DNA of 64,000 nucleotides from Lachnospiraceae bacterium (GTDB lineage: Bacteria; Bacillota; Clostridia; Lachnospirales; Lachnospiraceae). The first letter of the stretch is position 1, and every line of letters starts with the position of its first letter. The position numbers were made by a program, and so were the translations under genes. The stretch covers positions 36,172 through 100,171 of the forward strand of contig JALEIR010000042.1 in NCBI GenBank assembly GCA_022769665.1, given 5' to 3'. A model generated the notes under the pieces. The model worked only from the letters and a program-made list of their open reading frames with translations, made no database searches and was not told where the DNA came from. Positions 26,862 through 36,937 of the stretch are shown in pieces.

Positions 26862-27569
26862 TTACTGATTCTTGTTAACAATTCTGGTTTCATAAGCCCC
26901 GGTGGCAATGTCGATGTATCTCACAAACAGAGATACCTTATTGTCGGGATTTAAACTGCTCCAAACCATTTCGGTAAAGCTGTCGATGTCTCCTGCAATC
27001 TTCACTGTTTTCGGCTCCCCATGAAAACTGGGCAGCGGATTCCCGTCATGCATGTAGGTGTGAATGAAACGACCTGTACCGGCTGCAGGATTATCGTAAG
27101 TATAGGTGTATCTGTTACAACAGGAAGGATCTCCGTCATCACTCTTTAATATCGACATGGAAAAATCATAATCTCCGTTCTCCACATGCATCAGACCGGA
27201 GATTCTGGGCGTATAGTTGGGACCGTCCGGCTCAAACTCCCTGCTTCTCAAAGCCTGTTCAAAAGTCAGTCCCTTTTGAAGGCCATCGTAAACCGTGTCG
27301 GTTTGGTCACCGTTTGTGACAATGGTTTCCTTTCCCAATACTCTCACGGGAGCATAGATAATTAGGCTGGGATCCTCCAATTTGGAAGGATCAAAGGCTT
27401 CTGTACGGATTCCTTCTCCCTCAGTCACAAAGACACGGTTGCGGCTGTTGGAGCTTCTTCCCATAATGAAATAGGCCGTGACTGCATACTTTCCATCTTC
27501 AGAACGCCCAATGACAATACCTCTTCCGGGATATTCGTTGTTTCTCAGTTCCTGATCCAGTTGTAACAT
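26862..27569 (-). CDS. purO: IMP cyclohydrolase, PurO type
   Basis: A protein of about 235 residues that closes the ring of FAICAR to form IMP, the last step of purine synthesis. Typical PurO blocks are EYPGRGIVIGRSEDG near the N-terminus, YFIMGRSSNSRNRVF and PNYTPRISGL. This family is best known from archaea and replaces the cyclohydrolase half of PurH. I start at MLQLDQEL, which has AAGGAGGA upstream; the ORF track runs on through the riboswitch and that part is untranslated. It forms a functional pair with the AICAR transformylase 44 bases downstream. Confidence 0.9.
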   Translation of the reverse strand: MLQLDQELRNNEYPGRGIVIGRSEDGKYAVTAYFIMGRSSNSRNRVFVTEGEGIRTEAFDPSKLEDPSLIIYAPVRVLGKETIVTNGDQTDTVYDGLQKGLTFEQALRSREFEPDGPNYTPRISGLMHVENGDYDFSMSILKSDDGDPSCCNRYTYTYDNPAAGTGRFIHTYMHDGNPLPSFHGEPKTVKIAGDIDSFTEMVWSSLNPDNKVSLFVRYIDIATGAYETRIVNKNQ

Positions 27570-27611
27570 ATATTCCTCCTTGTTTTGCGGAGCAAAATTC
27601 CTCCTTAAATA

Positions 27612-27655
27612 GACAAAAACCACCTGAGCATCACAAAAATAGGTGGTGCCCAGGC
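27612..27655 (-). terminator. riboswitch-controlled attenuator before purO
   Basis: A 9-bp stem pairs GCCTGGGCA with TGCTCAGGT and is followed by GTTTTTGT. The 5' arm is the conserved 3' segment of the ZTP riboswitch, so ligand binding and terminator formation are mutually exclusive. ZTP should therefore favour read-through. Confidence 0.85.
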
Positions 27656-27719
27656 GGTCGGCTATCATACTAGCTGCACTCCCCGTGGGTACTCCCACTT
27701 CCGCCAGTCATGCAGCTGA
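27647..27719 (-). ncRNA. ZTP (pfl) riboswitch controlling purO-purH
   Basis: The leader contains the pfl core: GACTGGCG, GTGGG, CCCACGGGGAG and GCCGACCGCCTGGGC in the usual order, with a P1 helix AGCTGCA/TGCAGCT around the first domain. This class senses ZTP/ZMP, the intermediate that accumulates when 10-formyl-THF is short. That is exactly the substrate position of the AICAR transformylase it controls. The expression platform is a transcription terminator just downstream. Confidence 0.9.
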
Positions 27720-27767
27720 TATATTTATATTACACGCTTTCGCCTGAAAATGCAAGTATTTTTGGGC

Positions 27768-30362
27768 TTACACTCCACCGCTGCAATACTTTGCTTCAAA
27801 GTCCTCTCTCTTCATGGGACGGTCAAAATAAAAGCCCTGGATATACTTAACCTTCATATTTCGTACAACTCTGTACTGTGCCTCTTTTTCGATGCCTTCT
27901 ACACAAATGCTCACACCCAGTGTCTCCGCAAGTTCTGCCACCATCTTGACAAAAGATTGTGAATAACCATCCTCTGCCAGGTCTTTCACAAAGCTCTGAT
28001 CCACCTTAATCATATCAAGCGGAATCTCTCTGATATGATTCAGCGAAGAATATCCCGTTCCAAAATCATCCAATGCAATTTGAACCCCCAGCGCCTTGAT
28101 ACGGTTCAATATTTTCTTCATTCGTCCCATATCGTTGATAGCAAGGCTCTCTGTCACTTCAAGAGTAAGAGACCTAGGCCTGATTCCCGTTTCCGCAAGG
28201 GTTTTTTCAACCATTTCCACCACATCCGCCTGTAACAGTTGGACCACGGAAAGATTGACATTCACCTTGTAGTCATAACCGGCATCATTCCACATTTTAC
28301 AACGCAGGCAGGCTTCCTTTAAAATATGATTACCGATTGGATTAATCAACCCCAGATACTCTGCCAGAGGAATAAACTCCGATGGCGGTATAAAACCGAG
28401 GTTGGTACTGTTCCAGCGGACCAGCGCTTCCGCACCGGCACATTTCCCACCGTCCTGTACATTGATAATGGGCTGATAATACACTTCAAATTCGCTGCAT
28501 CCTTCTGCAGCGGCATCACGCATATTCTTTTCCATATCCAGGCGACGGCCGGAAGAAGTGTTGATTCCCACACTATAGCTGGCCACCCGGTTCTTTCCGC
28601 TCTTCTTGGCCTCATACATGGCTATATCGGCCTTCTTAATCAAATCCGCCACGGAATCGCCCATATTCGGAAAGGTTACAATTCCCATACTCATGGTACA
28701 GTAATAATCTGTATCCTTTAAGAACCAGGGCTTCGCAAAAATCTGCTTGATATCTTCTACAATTCTGTCAAATTCGGAATATTGCTTGGGCGGAATGACT
28801 ATGACGAATTCGTCACCTCCCATACGGTAACAGGTATCCTCAATCCCCTGAATTCTCTGTAATGAATGAGAAATTGCCTTTAAAAGCACATCCCCGTATT
28901 GATGCCCCAGTCCGTCGTTAATATGCTTAAAATCATCCAGATCAAGGTATAACAGCGCACCGATGGTATTTGTTTTCTTTGCATGATCTATCTGCCTTGC
29001 CAAATCCCGCTCACAGCACATTCTGTTATAAAGCCCTGTCAGGAAGTCCGTATATGCCTGTTGCTCAATCTTCCTTTGATACAGCTTCTTATCTGTGATG
29101 TCATACAGGGAATACAAAACAGCAGCCTTCCCGTCAACCCAGGAAATTTCCTTGGATATCAAATCATACCAACGGGCACACTCCTCATGGTGAACCTCAC
29201 AGATACCGTTCTCCTGACCGACCTCAACCCCGGTCTCCAGCAGGTCCACAAAAGTATTATCTTTCAGTTCTTCCGCAAAAGTATTCTGAAGCTTTCGGTT
29301 TGCAAACAGCTTCTCTCCTGTACCCTTATCCCGCACATAGATGGCACATCCCACATTGTCCAGGATTGCCTCCAATGCCTCGTAAGAACTGGCAATGGAA
29401 TTCTTCTGAATACGTCTGGTCAGAATACTCTGCAGCAGCTTTACCGCATCTGCCGTAAACTTAATTTCCGACATAACCCAGCTGTGCTTTTTTCTGCGGT
29501 GATTCAGTGACAAAACCAATCCTGTTCCATCTTCCCGATGCAGTATGGGAAAAACCATCATGGCTTTTGCACCGAAATTTCTGACTTCCTCGCTGAATTC
29601 ATCCTCCGGAGTGTCTCCGGAATAAATCAACGGCTTGTCCGTTACTAAAAATGAATCCATCTTCTGATTGCTTGTCTTGTCAAAGCGCGACACTATCCCC
29701 TGTGCCAGCCATTGCGACAAAACATCCATAATATTCTTTTCCGGATAAATTTGAAAAATCAACGCACTGTCAACTTCCAGATGCTGCGCCAAAATACTCA
29801 GCCACTTATCCATCACCGCTTCAATCCGGTCATCACTGTCCAACAGCTGCACAATTTTGGTGGTGGACTCTATGGTGTGAAGCGTACGACTCATCTCCTG
29901 CTCAGCGAAACGGCTTCTCCGGCTTTCTGCCTCAGCGCTGAAACATGTCATTTTATTACGGAAAAGTGTACTGCTGGTATTCCTCAGCAGATCCAGAATC
30001 TGAAGGAAATGAACCTCGTCTGTCCCTTCATCCTCAAGAGAAAGCACAATCCAGTACAGAAGCGACTCCCCGTCTATCCGCACCGCTACGGCTGCCACGC
30101 AGCCCTCTGAACCATTCAGCTTCTCAACCGCCTGTTCCTCCAGCGAGCCTTCCTCCACTCTCTCTAGTATGGCATTTATCTGTTCTGACGACAAATACTC
30201 CCTGTTCTTTTCCAACCGGTCAGCCGGACCGGACCAGTCGCTTATCCTCTGTTTCTCACTGTCCAGACAACGGGCGCATACTCCCGTAACCAGACAAAAT
30301 TCATCCTGCAGGCGTTGTAATTCCTCCCGGTTAATCAATTCCAAGGATACGTTTGTCTGCAC
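27768..30362 (-). CDS. GGDEF-EAL cyclic-di-GMP turnover protein with GAF and PAS sensing domains
   Basis: An 864-residue protein. The N-terminal 150 residues start ELQRLQDEFCLVTGVCA, resembling PocR-type ligand domains. A GAF-like region lies at about 180-330 and a PAS-like region at about 340-430. The GGDEF domain has an intact active site (YRMGGDEFVIVIP). The EAL domain has GAEALVRWN, DDFGTGYSSL, KVDQSFVKDL and VEGIEKEAQ. Both catalytic motifs are intact, so it could make and break c-di-GMP. No transmembrane segment is seen. The start is GTG with GGAGG upstream. The nearby Tad pilus locus is a possible c-di-GMP target. Confidence 0.9.
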   Translation of the reverse strand: MQTNVSLELINREELQRLQDEFCLVTGVCARCLDSEKQRISDWSGPADRLEKNREYLSSEQINAILERVEEGSLEEQAVEKLNGSEGCVAAVAVRIDGESLLYWIVLSLEDEGTDEVHFLQILDLLRNTSSTLFRNKMTCFSAEAESRRSRFAEQEMSRTLHTIESTTKIVQLLDSDDRIEAVMDKWLSILAQHLEVDSALIFQIYPEKNIMDVLSQWLAQGIVSRFDKTSNQKMDSFLVTDKPLIYSGDTPEDEFSEEVRNFGAKAMMVFPILHREDGTGLVLSLNHRRKKHSWVMSEIKFTADAVKLLQSILTRRIQKNSIASSYEALEAILDNVGCAIYVRDKGTGEKLFANRKLQNTFAEELKDNTFVDLLETGVEVGQENGICEVHHEECARWYDLISKEISWVDGKAAVLYSLYDITDKKLYQRKIEQQAYTDFLTGLYNRMCCERDLARQIDHAKKTNTIGALLYLDLDDFKHINDGLGHQYGDVLLKAISHSLQRIQGIEDTCYRMGGDEFVIVIPPKQYSEFDRIVEDIKQIFAKPWFLKDTDYYCTMSMGIVTFPNMGDSVADLIKKADIAMYEAKKSGKNRVASYSVGINTSSGRRLDMEKNMRDAAAEGCSEFEVYYQPIINVQDGGKCAGAEALVRWNSTNLGFIPPSEFIPLAEYLGLINPIGNHILKEACLRCKMWNDAGYDYKVNVNLSVVQLLQADVVEMVEKTLAETGIRPRSLTLEVTESLAINDMGRMKKILNRIKALGVQIALDDFGTGYSSLNHIREIPLDMIKVDQSFVKDLAEDGYSQSFVKMVAELAETLGVSICVEGIEKEAQYRVVRNMKVKYIQGFYFDRPMKREDFEAKYCSGGV

Positions 30363-30444
30363 AATTTTGCCTCCATCTTATATAATATTATCCCCTGCCA
30401 GGTCATCAAACAGCCACACAACTATTTTTGACCATAACATAGTT

Positions 30445-30474
30445 ATTTTAGCATATTTCACCCTAATTGTGCAA
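30445..30474 (-). promoter_or_regulatory. predicted promoter of the GGDEF-EAL gene
   Basis: TTGCAC and TAAAAT separated by 18 bases, about 80 bases upstream of the GTG start. Confidence 0.5.
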
Positions 30475-30482
30475 CAATTTAT

Positions 30483-30514
30483 AAAAAAAGCATGTATCTT
30501 TTCGACACATGCTT
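30483..30514 (-). terminator. intrinsic terminator after guaB
   Basis: The stem AAGCATGT/ACATGCTT is followed by a run of seven T on the minus strand. It lies nine bases after the guaB stop. Confidence 0.88.
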
Positions 30515-30522
30515 TCTTTTCC

Positions 30523-32019
<1,497 letters not shown>

Positions 32020-32023
32020 TCAT

Positions 32024-32051
32024 AACCCCGGACATCAATCATTCCGGGGTT
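32024..32051 (-). promoter_or_regulatory. 9-bp hairpin in the guaB leader
   Basis: The arms AACCCCGGA and TCCGGGGTT are perfectly complementary, located a few bases after the expected transcription start of guaB. No T-run follows, so it is not a terminator on this strand. It may be a stabilising or regulatory 5' hairpin. Confidence 0.5.
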
Positions 32052-32068
32052 ACTTTGAATTGCATATG

Positions 32069-32097
32069 AGTTTATCAGAGTTTAAAAATATTGTCAA
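32069..32097 (-). promoter_or_regulatory. predicted sigma-A promoter of guaB
   Basis: TTGACA and TAAACT separated by exactly 17 bases, about 90 bases upstream of the guaB start. Confidence 0.7.
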
Positions 32098-32105
32098 TGA
32101 AAAAC

Positions 32106-32606
32106 TTAATCATTAAATACCTTTCTGGGTGCTGCATTCTTCATGACCTTAATCATTTCCGGAGAAGGGCTGAGAATCAGTTTCTCTCCGCCTTCGTAAT
32201 ACATTGCATAGCGCAAATCAGGCTTGTCTTCGTATCCGATGCTAAAATCCTTTTCCTTAACGTTGCGGTTCCTGTAGTTATCCAGGTGATAGCTCTTAAT
32301 CGGTGCAAGGATTTCCATTCTGTCCAGCTGGTAAACGGCAACTCTTTTTCTCTTGGTCTTTGCCATTACCTTGTCGATAGTCAGTTCCTTATCCAGATAA
32401 AGATACTCATATTCCAAATCCGTAAACATATTGACAAAATATGCACCTACACCGGCGGCCACTGCCAGCAGCAAAGCGATGACATTCATGGTCAAAGCCA
32501 TCAGAATCACCATAATGACCGTTACCACAATCAAAAAATACTTGCCGAATTTTCCCAAAGCGGAAGATTTTGCCTTCACAAGACATTCTACATAAGCGTC
32601 ACTCAT
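32106..32606 (-). CDS. two-TM membrane protein, DUF6106-like
   Basis: A 166-residue protein. Two adjacent hydrophobic segments lie at about residues 22-62 (FLIVVTVIMVILMALTMNVI and ALLLAVAAGVGAYFV). After them comes a cytosolic domain resembling a plasma-membrane-tethered, beta-rich module (YEYLYLDKELTIDKV, RKRVAVYQLDRMEIL). It looks like the DUF6106 family that is frequent in Lachnospiraceae, but I have not checked this. The function is unknown. It is transcribed toward guaB, but guaB has its own promoter and leader. Confidence 0.68.
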   Translation of the reverse strand: MSDAYVECLVKAKSSALGKFGKYFLIVVTVIMVILMALTMNVIALLLAVAAGVGAYFVNMFTDLEYEYLYLDKELTIDKVMAKTKRKRVAVYQLDRMEILAPIKSYHLDNYRNRNVKEKDFSIGYEDKPDLRYAMYYEGGEKLILSPSPEMIKVMKNAAPRKVFND

Positions 32607-32789
32607 TTTCGATTTCCTTTTCTTTCCATATACTCGCAGGAAACCTGTGTGCCGCTTTAAAACGCCGCCCGGTTTTCCTTTGCGTTATAATATATTACAT
32701 GATAGCTCAACTTTCGGCAAGTTGCAAGAGCGGCTTGTCAAATCCGACATTTTTTATTCTTTTTTTAGAATCCGGTAAGACAGGGTTCA

Positions 32790-32818
32790 TTGACAAGTTT
32801 TTTCCCCCCTCGTATTAT
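32790..32818 (+). promoter_or_regulatory. predicted sigma-A promoter of the gene at 32890
   Basis: TTGACA and TATTAT separated by exactly 17 bases, about 70 bases upstream of the ATG. Confidence 0.72.
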
Positions 32819-32889
32819 AGAATATATCAGTGCAGTGTGCATAAGAACGGTGCGGGCTGATTGCTACAAACAGAAAGGTGGATATATTC

Positions 32890-33639
32890 ATGCCGGTCAT
32901 GGATGAATTTAAAGAAGAACGGGAAGCTCTGAAACACGGGACTCCAAAACAGAAGCTGGCTTACTTTTGGGATTATTACAAGTGGTATGTCATCGGAGGT
33001 GCGGCAGCTGTCGCATTTATTGTCTCAATGATTTACCAGATGGTAACCAGAAAAGAAACTGCATTTTACGCTTTAATGCTGAACGGAACGGAATATAATT
33101 TTATGGAAGACACTTCTGGTAACACCGCCGCTTTTGCAGAATATGCAGGGATTGACGAAAATAAATATCAGATTTTGTATGATACTTCCGTACAGATTGG
33201 CACAGAGGCCGGTGACGATTACGATTCCAGCCAGAAACTAATGGTCTATATTGCTGCAGGAGAGCTTGATGTCATGGTCTCAGATGCGGACTCCCTGACA
33301 AAATATGCTTACCGGGAAAACTTTAAGGACTTAAGGGATTTTCTTTCGGAAGAGCAGCTGGAAAAATATCAGGACTCCTTCTATTATATCGACAACGCTG
33401 TGGTCAAAGAATTGGACGCAGCAAACGAGGCATATGATTTTGACTACGTTCCCGATTACGGTGATCCTCATCACCCGGAAGAAATGGAAGAGCCCATTCC
33501 CACCGGAATCTTTGTAAATGAGGATTGTCCTCTGCTAAAGGATTATTTCTTCCGTGGAGAGGATGTTGCAGTCAGTGTACTGATTAATACCGAAAGACCT
33601 GAACTTGCATCCTGCTTTATTGATTTTCTCATGCAATAA
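32890..33639 (+). CDS. membrane-anchored extracytoplasmic protein of unknown function
   Basis: I start at MPVMDEFKEERE, which has AAAGGTGG eight bases upstream; the track start (GTG) lies inside that ribosome-binding site. A cytosolic N-terminus (about 45 residues, KHGTPKQKLAYFWDYYKWYV) is followed by one TM segment (IGGAAAVAFIVSMIYQM) and a soluble domain with PDYGDPHHPEEMEEPIPTGIF. The domain has many conserved-looking acidic and aromatic positions, and this type of protein is common in Lachnospiraceae. No named family was recognised. It is transcribed alone and ends in a hairpin. Confidence 0.72.
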   Translation: MPVMDEFKEEREALKHGTPKQKLAYFWDYYKWYVIGGAAAVAFIVSMIYQMVTRKETAFYALMLNGTEYNFMEDTSGNTAAFAEYAGIDENKYQILYDTSVQIGTEAGDDYDSSQKLMVYIAAGELDVMVSDADSLTKYAYRENFKDLRDFLSEEQLEKYQDSFYYIDNAVVKELDAANEAYDFDYVPDYGDPHHPEEMEEPIPTGIFVNEDCPLLKDYFFRGEDVAVSVLINTERPELASCFIDFLMQ

Positions 33640-33647
33640 CAGACGAC

Positions 33648-33677
33648 AAATGGCTTCGGAGTTTTCCGAAGCCATTT
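33648..33677. terminator. 13-bp hairpin between convergent genes
   Basis: The arms AAATGGCTTCGGA and TCCGAAGCCATTT are perfectly complementary with a 4-base loop. It lies between the gene at 32890 and gatB, and probably serves both strands, although the flanking T-runs are short. Confidence 0.75.
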
Positions 33678-33683
33678 CCTTGT

Positions 33684-35114
33684 TTACAACAACTCTTTCA
33701 GTATCTGATTGACACTCGCCGGGTCCGCCTTACCTTTCATAGCCTTCATCGTCTGACCCACCAGGAAACCGATGGCCTTCTCCTTACCGCCCCGGTAGTC
33801 CTCAACGGACTGGGGATTTGCTGCTATAACCTCCTCGACAGTCTTTCGCAGCGCGCCCTCATCGCTCACTGTTTTCAGACCCTTTTCTTCCACATACTTC
33901 TCCGGGTCGACATCCTCTTCAAACATTACCTCAAAAACTTCCTTTGCAACCGTGGAATTAATTGCCTTGCTCTCTGTCAGGGCAATGAGTTTTGCCAGAT
34001 GCTCCGGTGAAAAACGGACATCCTCCGGGTCAAGCTCCTTTTCCTTTAAAATTCTCAGGGTCTCCCCCATCAGCCAGTTGGATACCTTCTTGGGCTGTGC
34101 TCCCAACGCAACAGTCTCCTCAAAAATATCCGCCATATGCTTGGTTCCGGTAATAATGTCAATATCATAGTCGGGTATGTCAAATTCTTCCTTGTACCTT
34201 TTCATCTTCTCGGTACGGAATTCCGGCTGTCTGCTCTTAATCTCCTCAAGGAACTCTTCGCTGATGCTCACCGGCACCAAATCAGGGTCCGGGAAATAAC
34301 GATAGTCCTGAGCGTCCTCCTTGGAACGCATGGCATAAGAAGTTTCCTTCGCATCGTCCCAACGACGCGTTTCCTGTATCACAGCCTCGCCCGATTCCAA
34401 CAGGTCAATCTGACGGTTTTTCTCCCCCTCAATTGCCGCCGCAATGGAACGGAAGGAATTCAGGTTTTTCATTTCGGTCCGAGTACCGAATTCTTTTTCA
34501 CCCACCGGTCTGACAGACAGATTGACATCTGCTCTCATGGATCCTTCCTGCAGTTTACAGTCGCTGGCTCCCAGATACTGTATAATCAGACGCAGCTTCT
34601 CTAAATAAGCAATAACCTCCTCCGCACTTCGCATGTCCGGCTCGGATACAATTTCAATCAACGGTACACCGGAGCGATTGTAATCTACCAGCGTACAGTC
34701 TTCCCATTCATCGTGAATCAGCTTACCGGCATCCTCTTCCATATGAATCTCATGGATACCAACCTTTTTGGAGCCTTCCTTCGTTTCGATCTCTACATAA
34801 CCGTTCCTGCAGATAGGAAGATAGAGCTGTGAAATCTGATAATTTTGAGGATTATCGGGATAAAAATAATTCTTCCTGTCAAATTTACAGTAACGTGTAA
34901 TTTCACAATTTGTAGCAAGTCCCACGGCAACAGCATGCTCCAGTACCTTCTTATTGAGCACGGGAAGCGAGCCCGGCATGCCGGTACATACAGGGCAGGT
35001 ATGAGAATTGGGACGCCCCCCGAAGGCAGTGGAACAGCCGCAGAAAATTTTCGTCTTTGTGGCAAGTTCAACGTGAACCTCCAGACCGATGACGGTTTCA
35101 TATTCTTTTGCCAT
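33684..35114 (-). CDS. gatB: Asp/Glu-tRNA amidotransferase subunit B
   Basis: A 476-residue kinase/tRNA-binding subunit of GatCAB. It activates the misacylated Asp- or Glu-tRNA with ATP for amidation. Typical blocks are VIGLEVHVELATKTKIFC near the N-terminus, PVCTGMPGSLPVLN and the SLR-type RADVNLSVRP. The C-terminal YqeY-like tail (GFLVGQTMKAMKGKA) binds tRNA. It is the last gene of the aspS-gatC-gatA-gatB operon and follows gatA with no gap. Length is normal. Confidence 0.96.
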   Translation of the reverse strand: MAKEYETVIGLEVHVELATKTKIFCGCSTAFGGRPNSHTCPVCTGMPGSLPVLNKKVLEHAVAVGLATNCEITRYCKFDRKNYFYPDNPQNYQISQLYLPICRNGYVEIETKEGSKKVGIHEIHMEEDAGKLIHDEWEDCTLVDYNRSGVPLIEIVSEPDMRSAEEVIAYLEKLRLIIQYLGASDCKLQEGSMRADVNLSVRPVGEKEFGTRTEMKNLNSFRSIAAAIEGEKNRQIDLLESGEAVIQETRRWDDAKETSYAMRSKEDAQDYRYFPDPDLVPVSISEEFLEEIKSRQPEFRTEKMKRYKEEFDIPDYDIDIITGTKHMADIFEETVALGAQPKKVSNWLMGETLRILKEKELDPEDVRFSPEHLAKLIALTESKAINSTVAKEVFEVMFEEDVDPEKYVEEKGLKTVSDEGALRKTVEEVIAANPQSVEDYRGGKEKAIGFLVGQTMKAMKGKADPASVNQILKELL

Positions 35115-36569
35115 CTATTTGCCCTCCTTTGCACATTGCTCGTACGTGTAGGCTGTCTGAATCAGCTTTTTCTCCCGAAAGCAGTCCCCGATCAACTGTA
35201 ATCCGATGGGAAGGCCTTTGCTGTCTGTACCGCAAGGTACGCTGATACCCGGCAATCCTGCCAGATTTACAGAGATTGTATAAATATCTCCCAGATACAT
35301 TTTTATCGGATCAGCCAGACTTTTCCCAAGCTCCGGTGCTGTTGTGGGAGCTACCGGTCCCAGGATGCAGTCATATTTTGCAAAGGCATCGTCAAAAGCT
35401 TTCTTAATCATGGCTTTCACGCGCAGAGCCTTCAGATAGTAGGCATCATAATAGCCGGAACTCAACACAAAACTTCCAAGCATAATACGACGTTTCACTT
35501 CGGGTCCAAAGCCCCGGGAACGTGTCTTTTTATACATCTGATGAAGTCCTTCCGCATCCTTTGCCCTGTATCCGTACTTGATTCCGTCGAACCGCTCCAG
35601 ATTGGAACTGGCTTCCGCAGCTGCGATTGTATAGTAAGTGGGAATTGCATATTCCACAAGGCTTAAGTCAAATTCTTCCACCACGGCGCCGTTTGATCTC
35701 AACAGCTCTGCTGCCGCAAGAACTTTGTCCCGCACCTCGCTGTCAAGCCCTTCTCCGAAATAGTCACGGGGAATACCGATACGCATCCCCTTCACATCCT
35801 TTACCAAAGCGGAAGAAAAATCTGTATCCTTCCTTTCGACAGAAGTAGAATCCTTTTTATCGTGCGAGGAAATGGCTTCCAGAACCACAGCACAATCTTC
35901 CACCGTTTTTGTAAGTGGTCCAATCTGATCCAGCGAGGAACCGTAAGCAATCAATCCGTAGCGGGATACCGTTCCGTAGGTGGGCTTCATCCCCACAACG
36001 CCGCAATAGGAAGCAGGCTGTCTGATAGAACCGCCGGTATCTGACCCAAGTGCGAAATAGCATTCCTCCGCTGCCACGGCTGCCGCAGAACCGCCGGAAG
36101 AACCGCCCGGCACATGCTCCGGATTTCTGGGATTCTTTGTCACTCCATAGGCTGAAGTTTCCGTAGTAGAACCCATGGCAAATTCATCCATGTTGGTTTT
36201 ACCGATAACCACCGCTCCTGCCTTCTCTAACCGTAACACAGCCTCCGCGGAAAATGTCGGCACGAAATTCTCCAGAATTTTTGAGGAACAGGTAGTAAGC
36301 AGTCCTTCGGTACACATATTGTCCTTTATTGCAACGGGAACTCCCGCAAGCGGTCCCGTCAGTTCACCCGTATCTATTTTCAGCTGTACCTCTTTCGCCT
36401 TTGCAAGAGCTTTATCCCGTGCCACAGTGACATAGCAGTTATATAGTTCGTCTGTCTTTTCTATCTGTGCCAGCACGGCTTCCATAGCCTCCACAGCTGT
36501 AGTCTTCCCGGCACGAATGGCCCTGCCCAGTTCAACGGCACTCAAGTGCAAAATTTCAGTCCTATCCAT
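35115..36569 (-). CDS. gatA: Asp/Glu-tRNA amidotransferase subunit A
   Basis: A 484-residue amidase subunit. It makes ammonia from glutamine (or asparagine) for GatB. The Ser-cisSer-Lys triad lies in GVPVAIKDNMCTEG (Lys), GSSGGSAAAVA and DTGGSIRQPASYCG (Ser pair). The start MDRTEILHL has GGAGGAG upstream, whereas the track start is four codons earlier, within the ribosome-binding site. It sits between gatC and gatB in the operon. Length is normal. Confidence 0.96.
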   Translation of the reverse strand: MDRTEILHLSAVELGRAIRAGKTTAVEAMEAVLAQIEKTDELYNCYVTVARDKALAKAKEVQLKIDTGELTGPLAGVPVAIKDNMCTEGLLTTCSSKILENFVPTFSAEAVLRLEKAGAVVIGKTNMDEFAMGSTTETSAYGVTKNPRNPEHVPGGSSGGSAAAVAAEECYFALGSDTGGSIRQPASYCGVVGMKPTYGTVSRYGLIAYGSSLDQIGPLTKTVEDCAVVLEAISSHDKKDSTSVERKDTDFSSALVKDVKGMRIGIPRDYFGEGLDSEVRDKVLAAAELLRSNGAVVEEFDLSLVEYAIPTYYTIAAAEASSNLERFDGIKYGYRAKDAEGLHQMYKKTRSRGFGPEVKRRIMLGSFVLSSGYYDAYYLKALRVKAMIKKAFDDAFAKYDCILGPVAPTTAPELGKSLADPIKMYLGDIYTISVNLAGLPGISVPCGTDSKGLPIGLQLIGDCFREKKLIQTAYTYEQCAKEGK

Positions 36570-36623
36570 ATTCTCCTCCATTAACCCTCGGTATTTGTCC
36601 GGAATGAATGGCTCCTTTTTTAG

Positions 36624-36923
36624 TTATTCTTTATCGAAAGTGCGGGGAACCACAAACATGTTGTCTTTCTCTTCCGGTGCATTCTGCAACGTCTTGTCAC
36701 TCTCATCCCCGTTTGTCACAACATCCTCCCGGAATACATTCTGTACCGGGAAAACATGAGACATGGGTTCTACAGCCGATGTGTCCAGCTCATTGAGCTT
36801 GTCTATATAATCCAGCATCCGGCCCATATCCTTTTTTGCCGCTTCCCGCTCCTCATCGGACAACTCCAGCTTTGCAAGAATACCAACATATTCTATTGTC
36901 TCGTCATCAATGATATTTGCCAT
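36624..36923 (-). CDS. gatC: Asp/Glu-tRNA amidotransferase subunit C
   Basis: A 99-residue small subunit that holds GatA and GatB together. It shows the usual helical start (TIEYVGILAKLELSDEERE) and the proline-rich C-terminal region (VEPMSHVFPVQNVFREDVV). I choose MANIIDDE, which has GGAGGAA upstream, rather than the track's earlier ATG. It directly follows aspS (15 bases) and precedes gatA. Confidence 0.95.
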   Translation of the reverse strand: MANIIDDETIEYVGILAKLELSDEEREAAKKDMGRMLDYIDKLNELDTSAVEPMSHVFPVQNVFREDVVTNGDESDKTLQNAPEEKDNMFVVPRTFDKE

Positions 36924-36937
36924 AAATTCCTCCACTA

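Noticed and set aside
27570-27698. 43-residue N-terminal extension of PurO in the track
   Set aside because: The extension is translated from the ZTP riboswitch and its terminator. The proper start has a strong Shine-Dalgarno right at MLQLDQEL.
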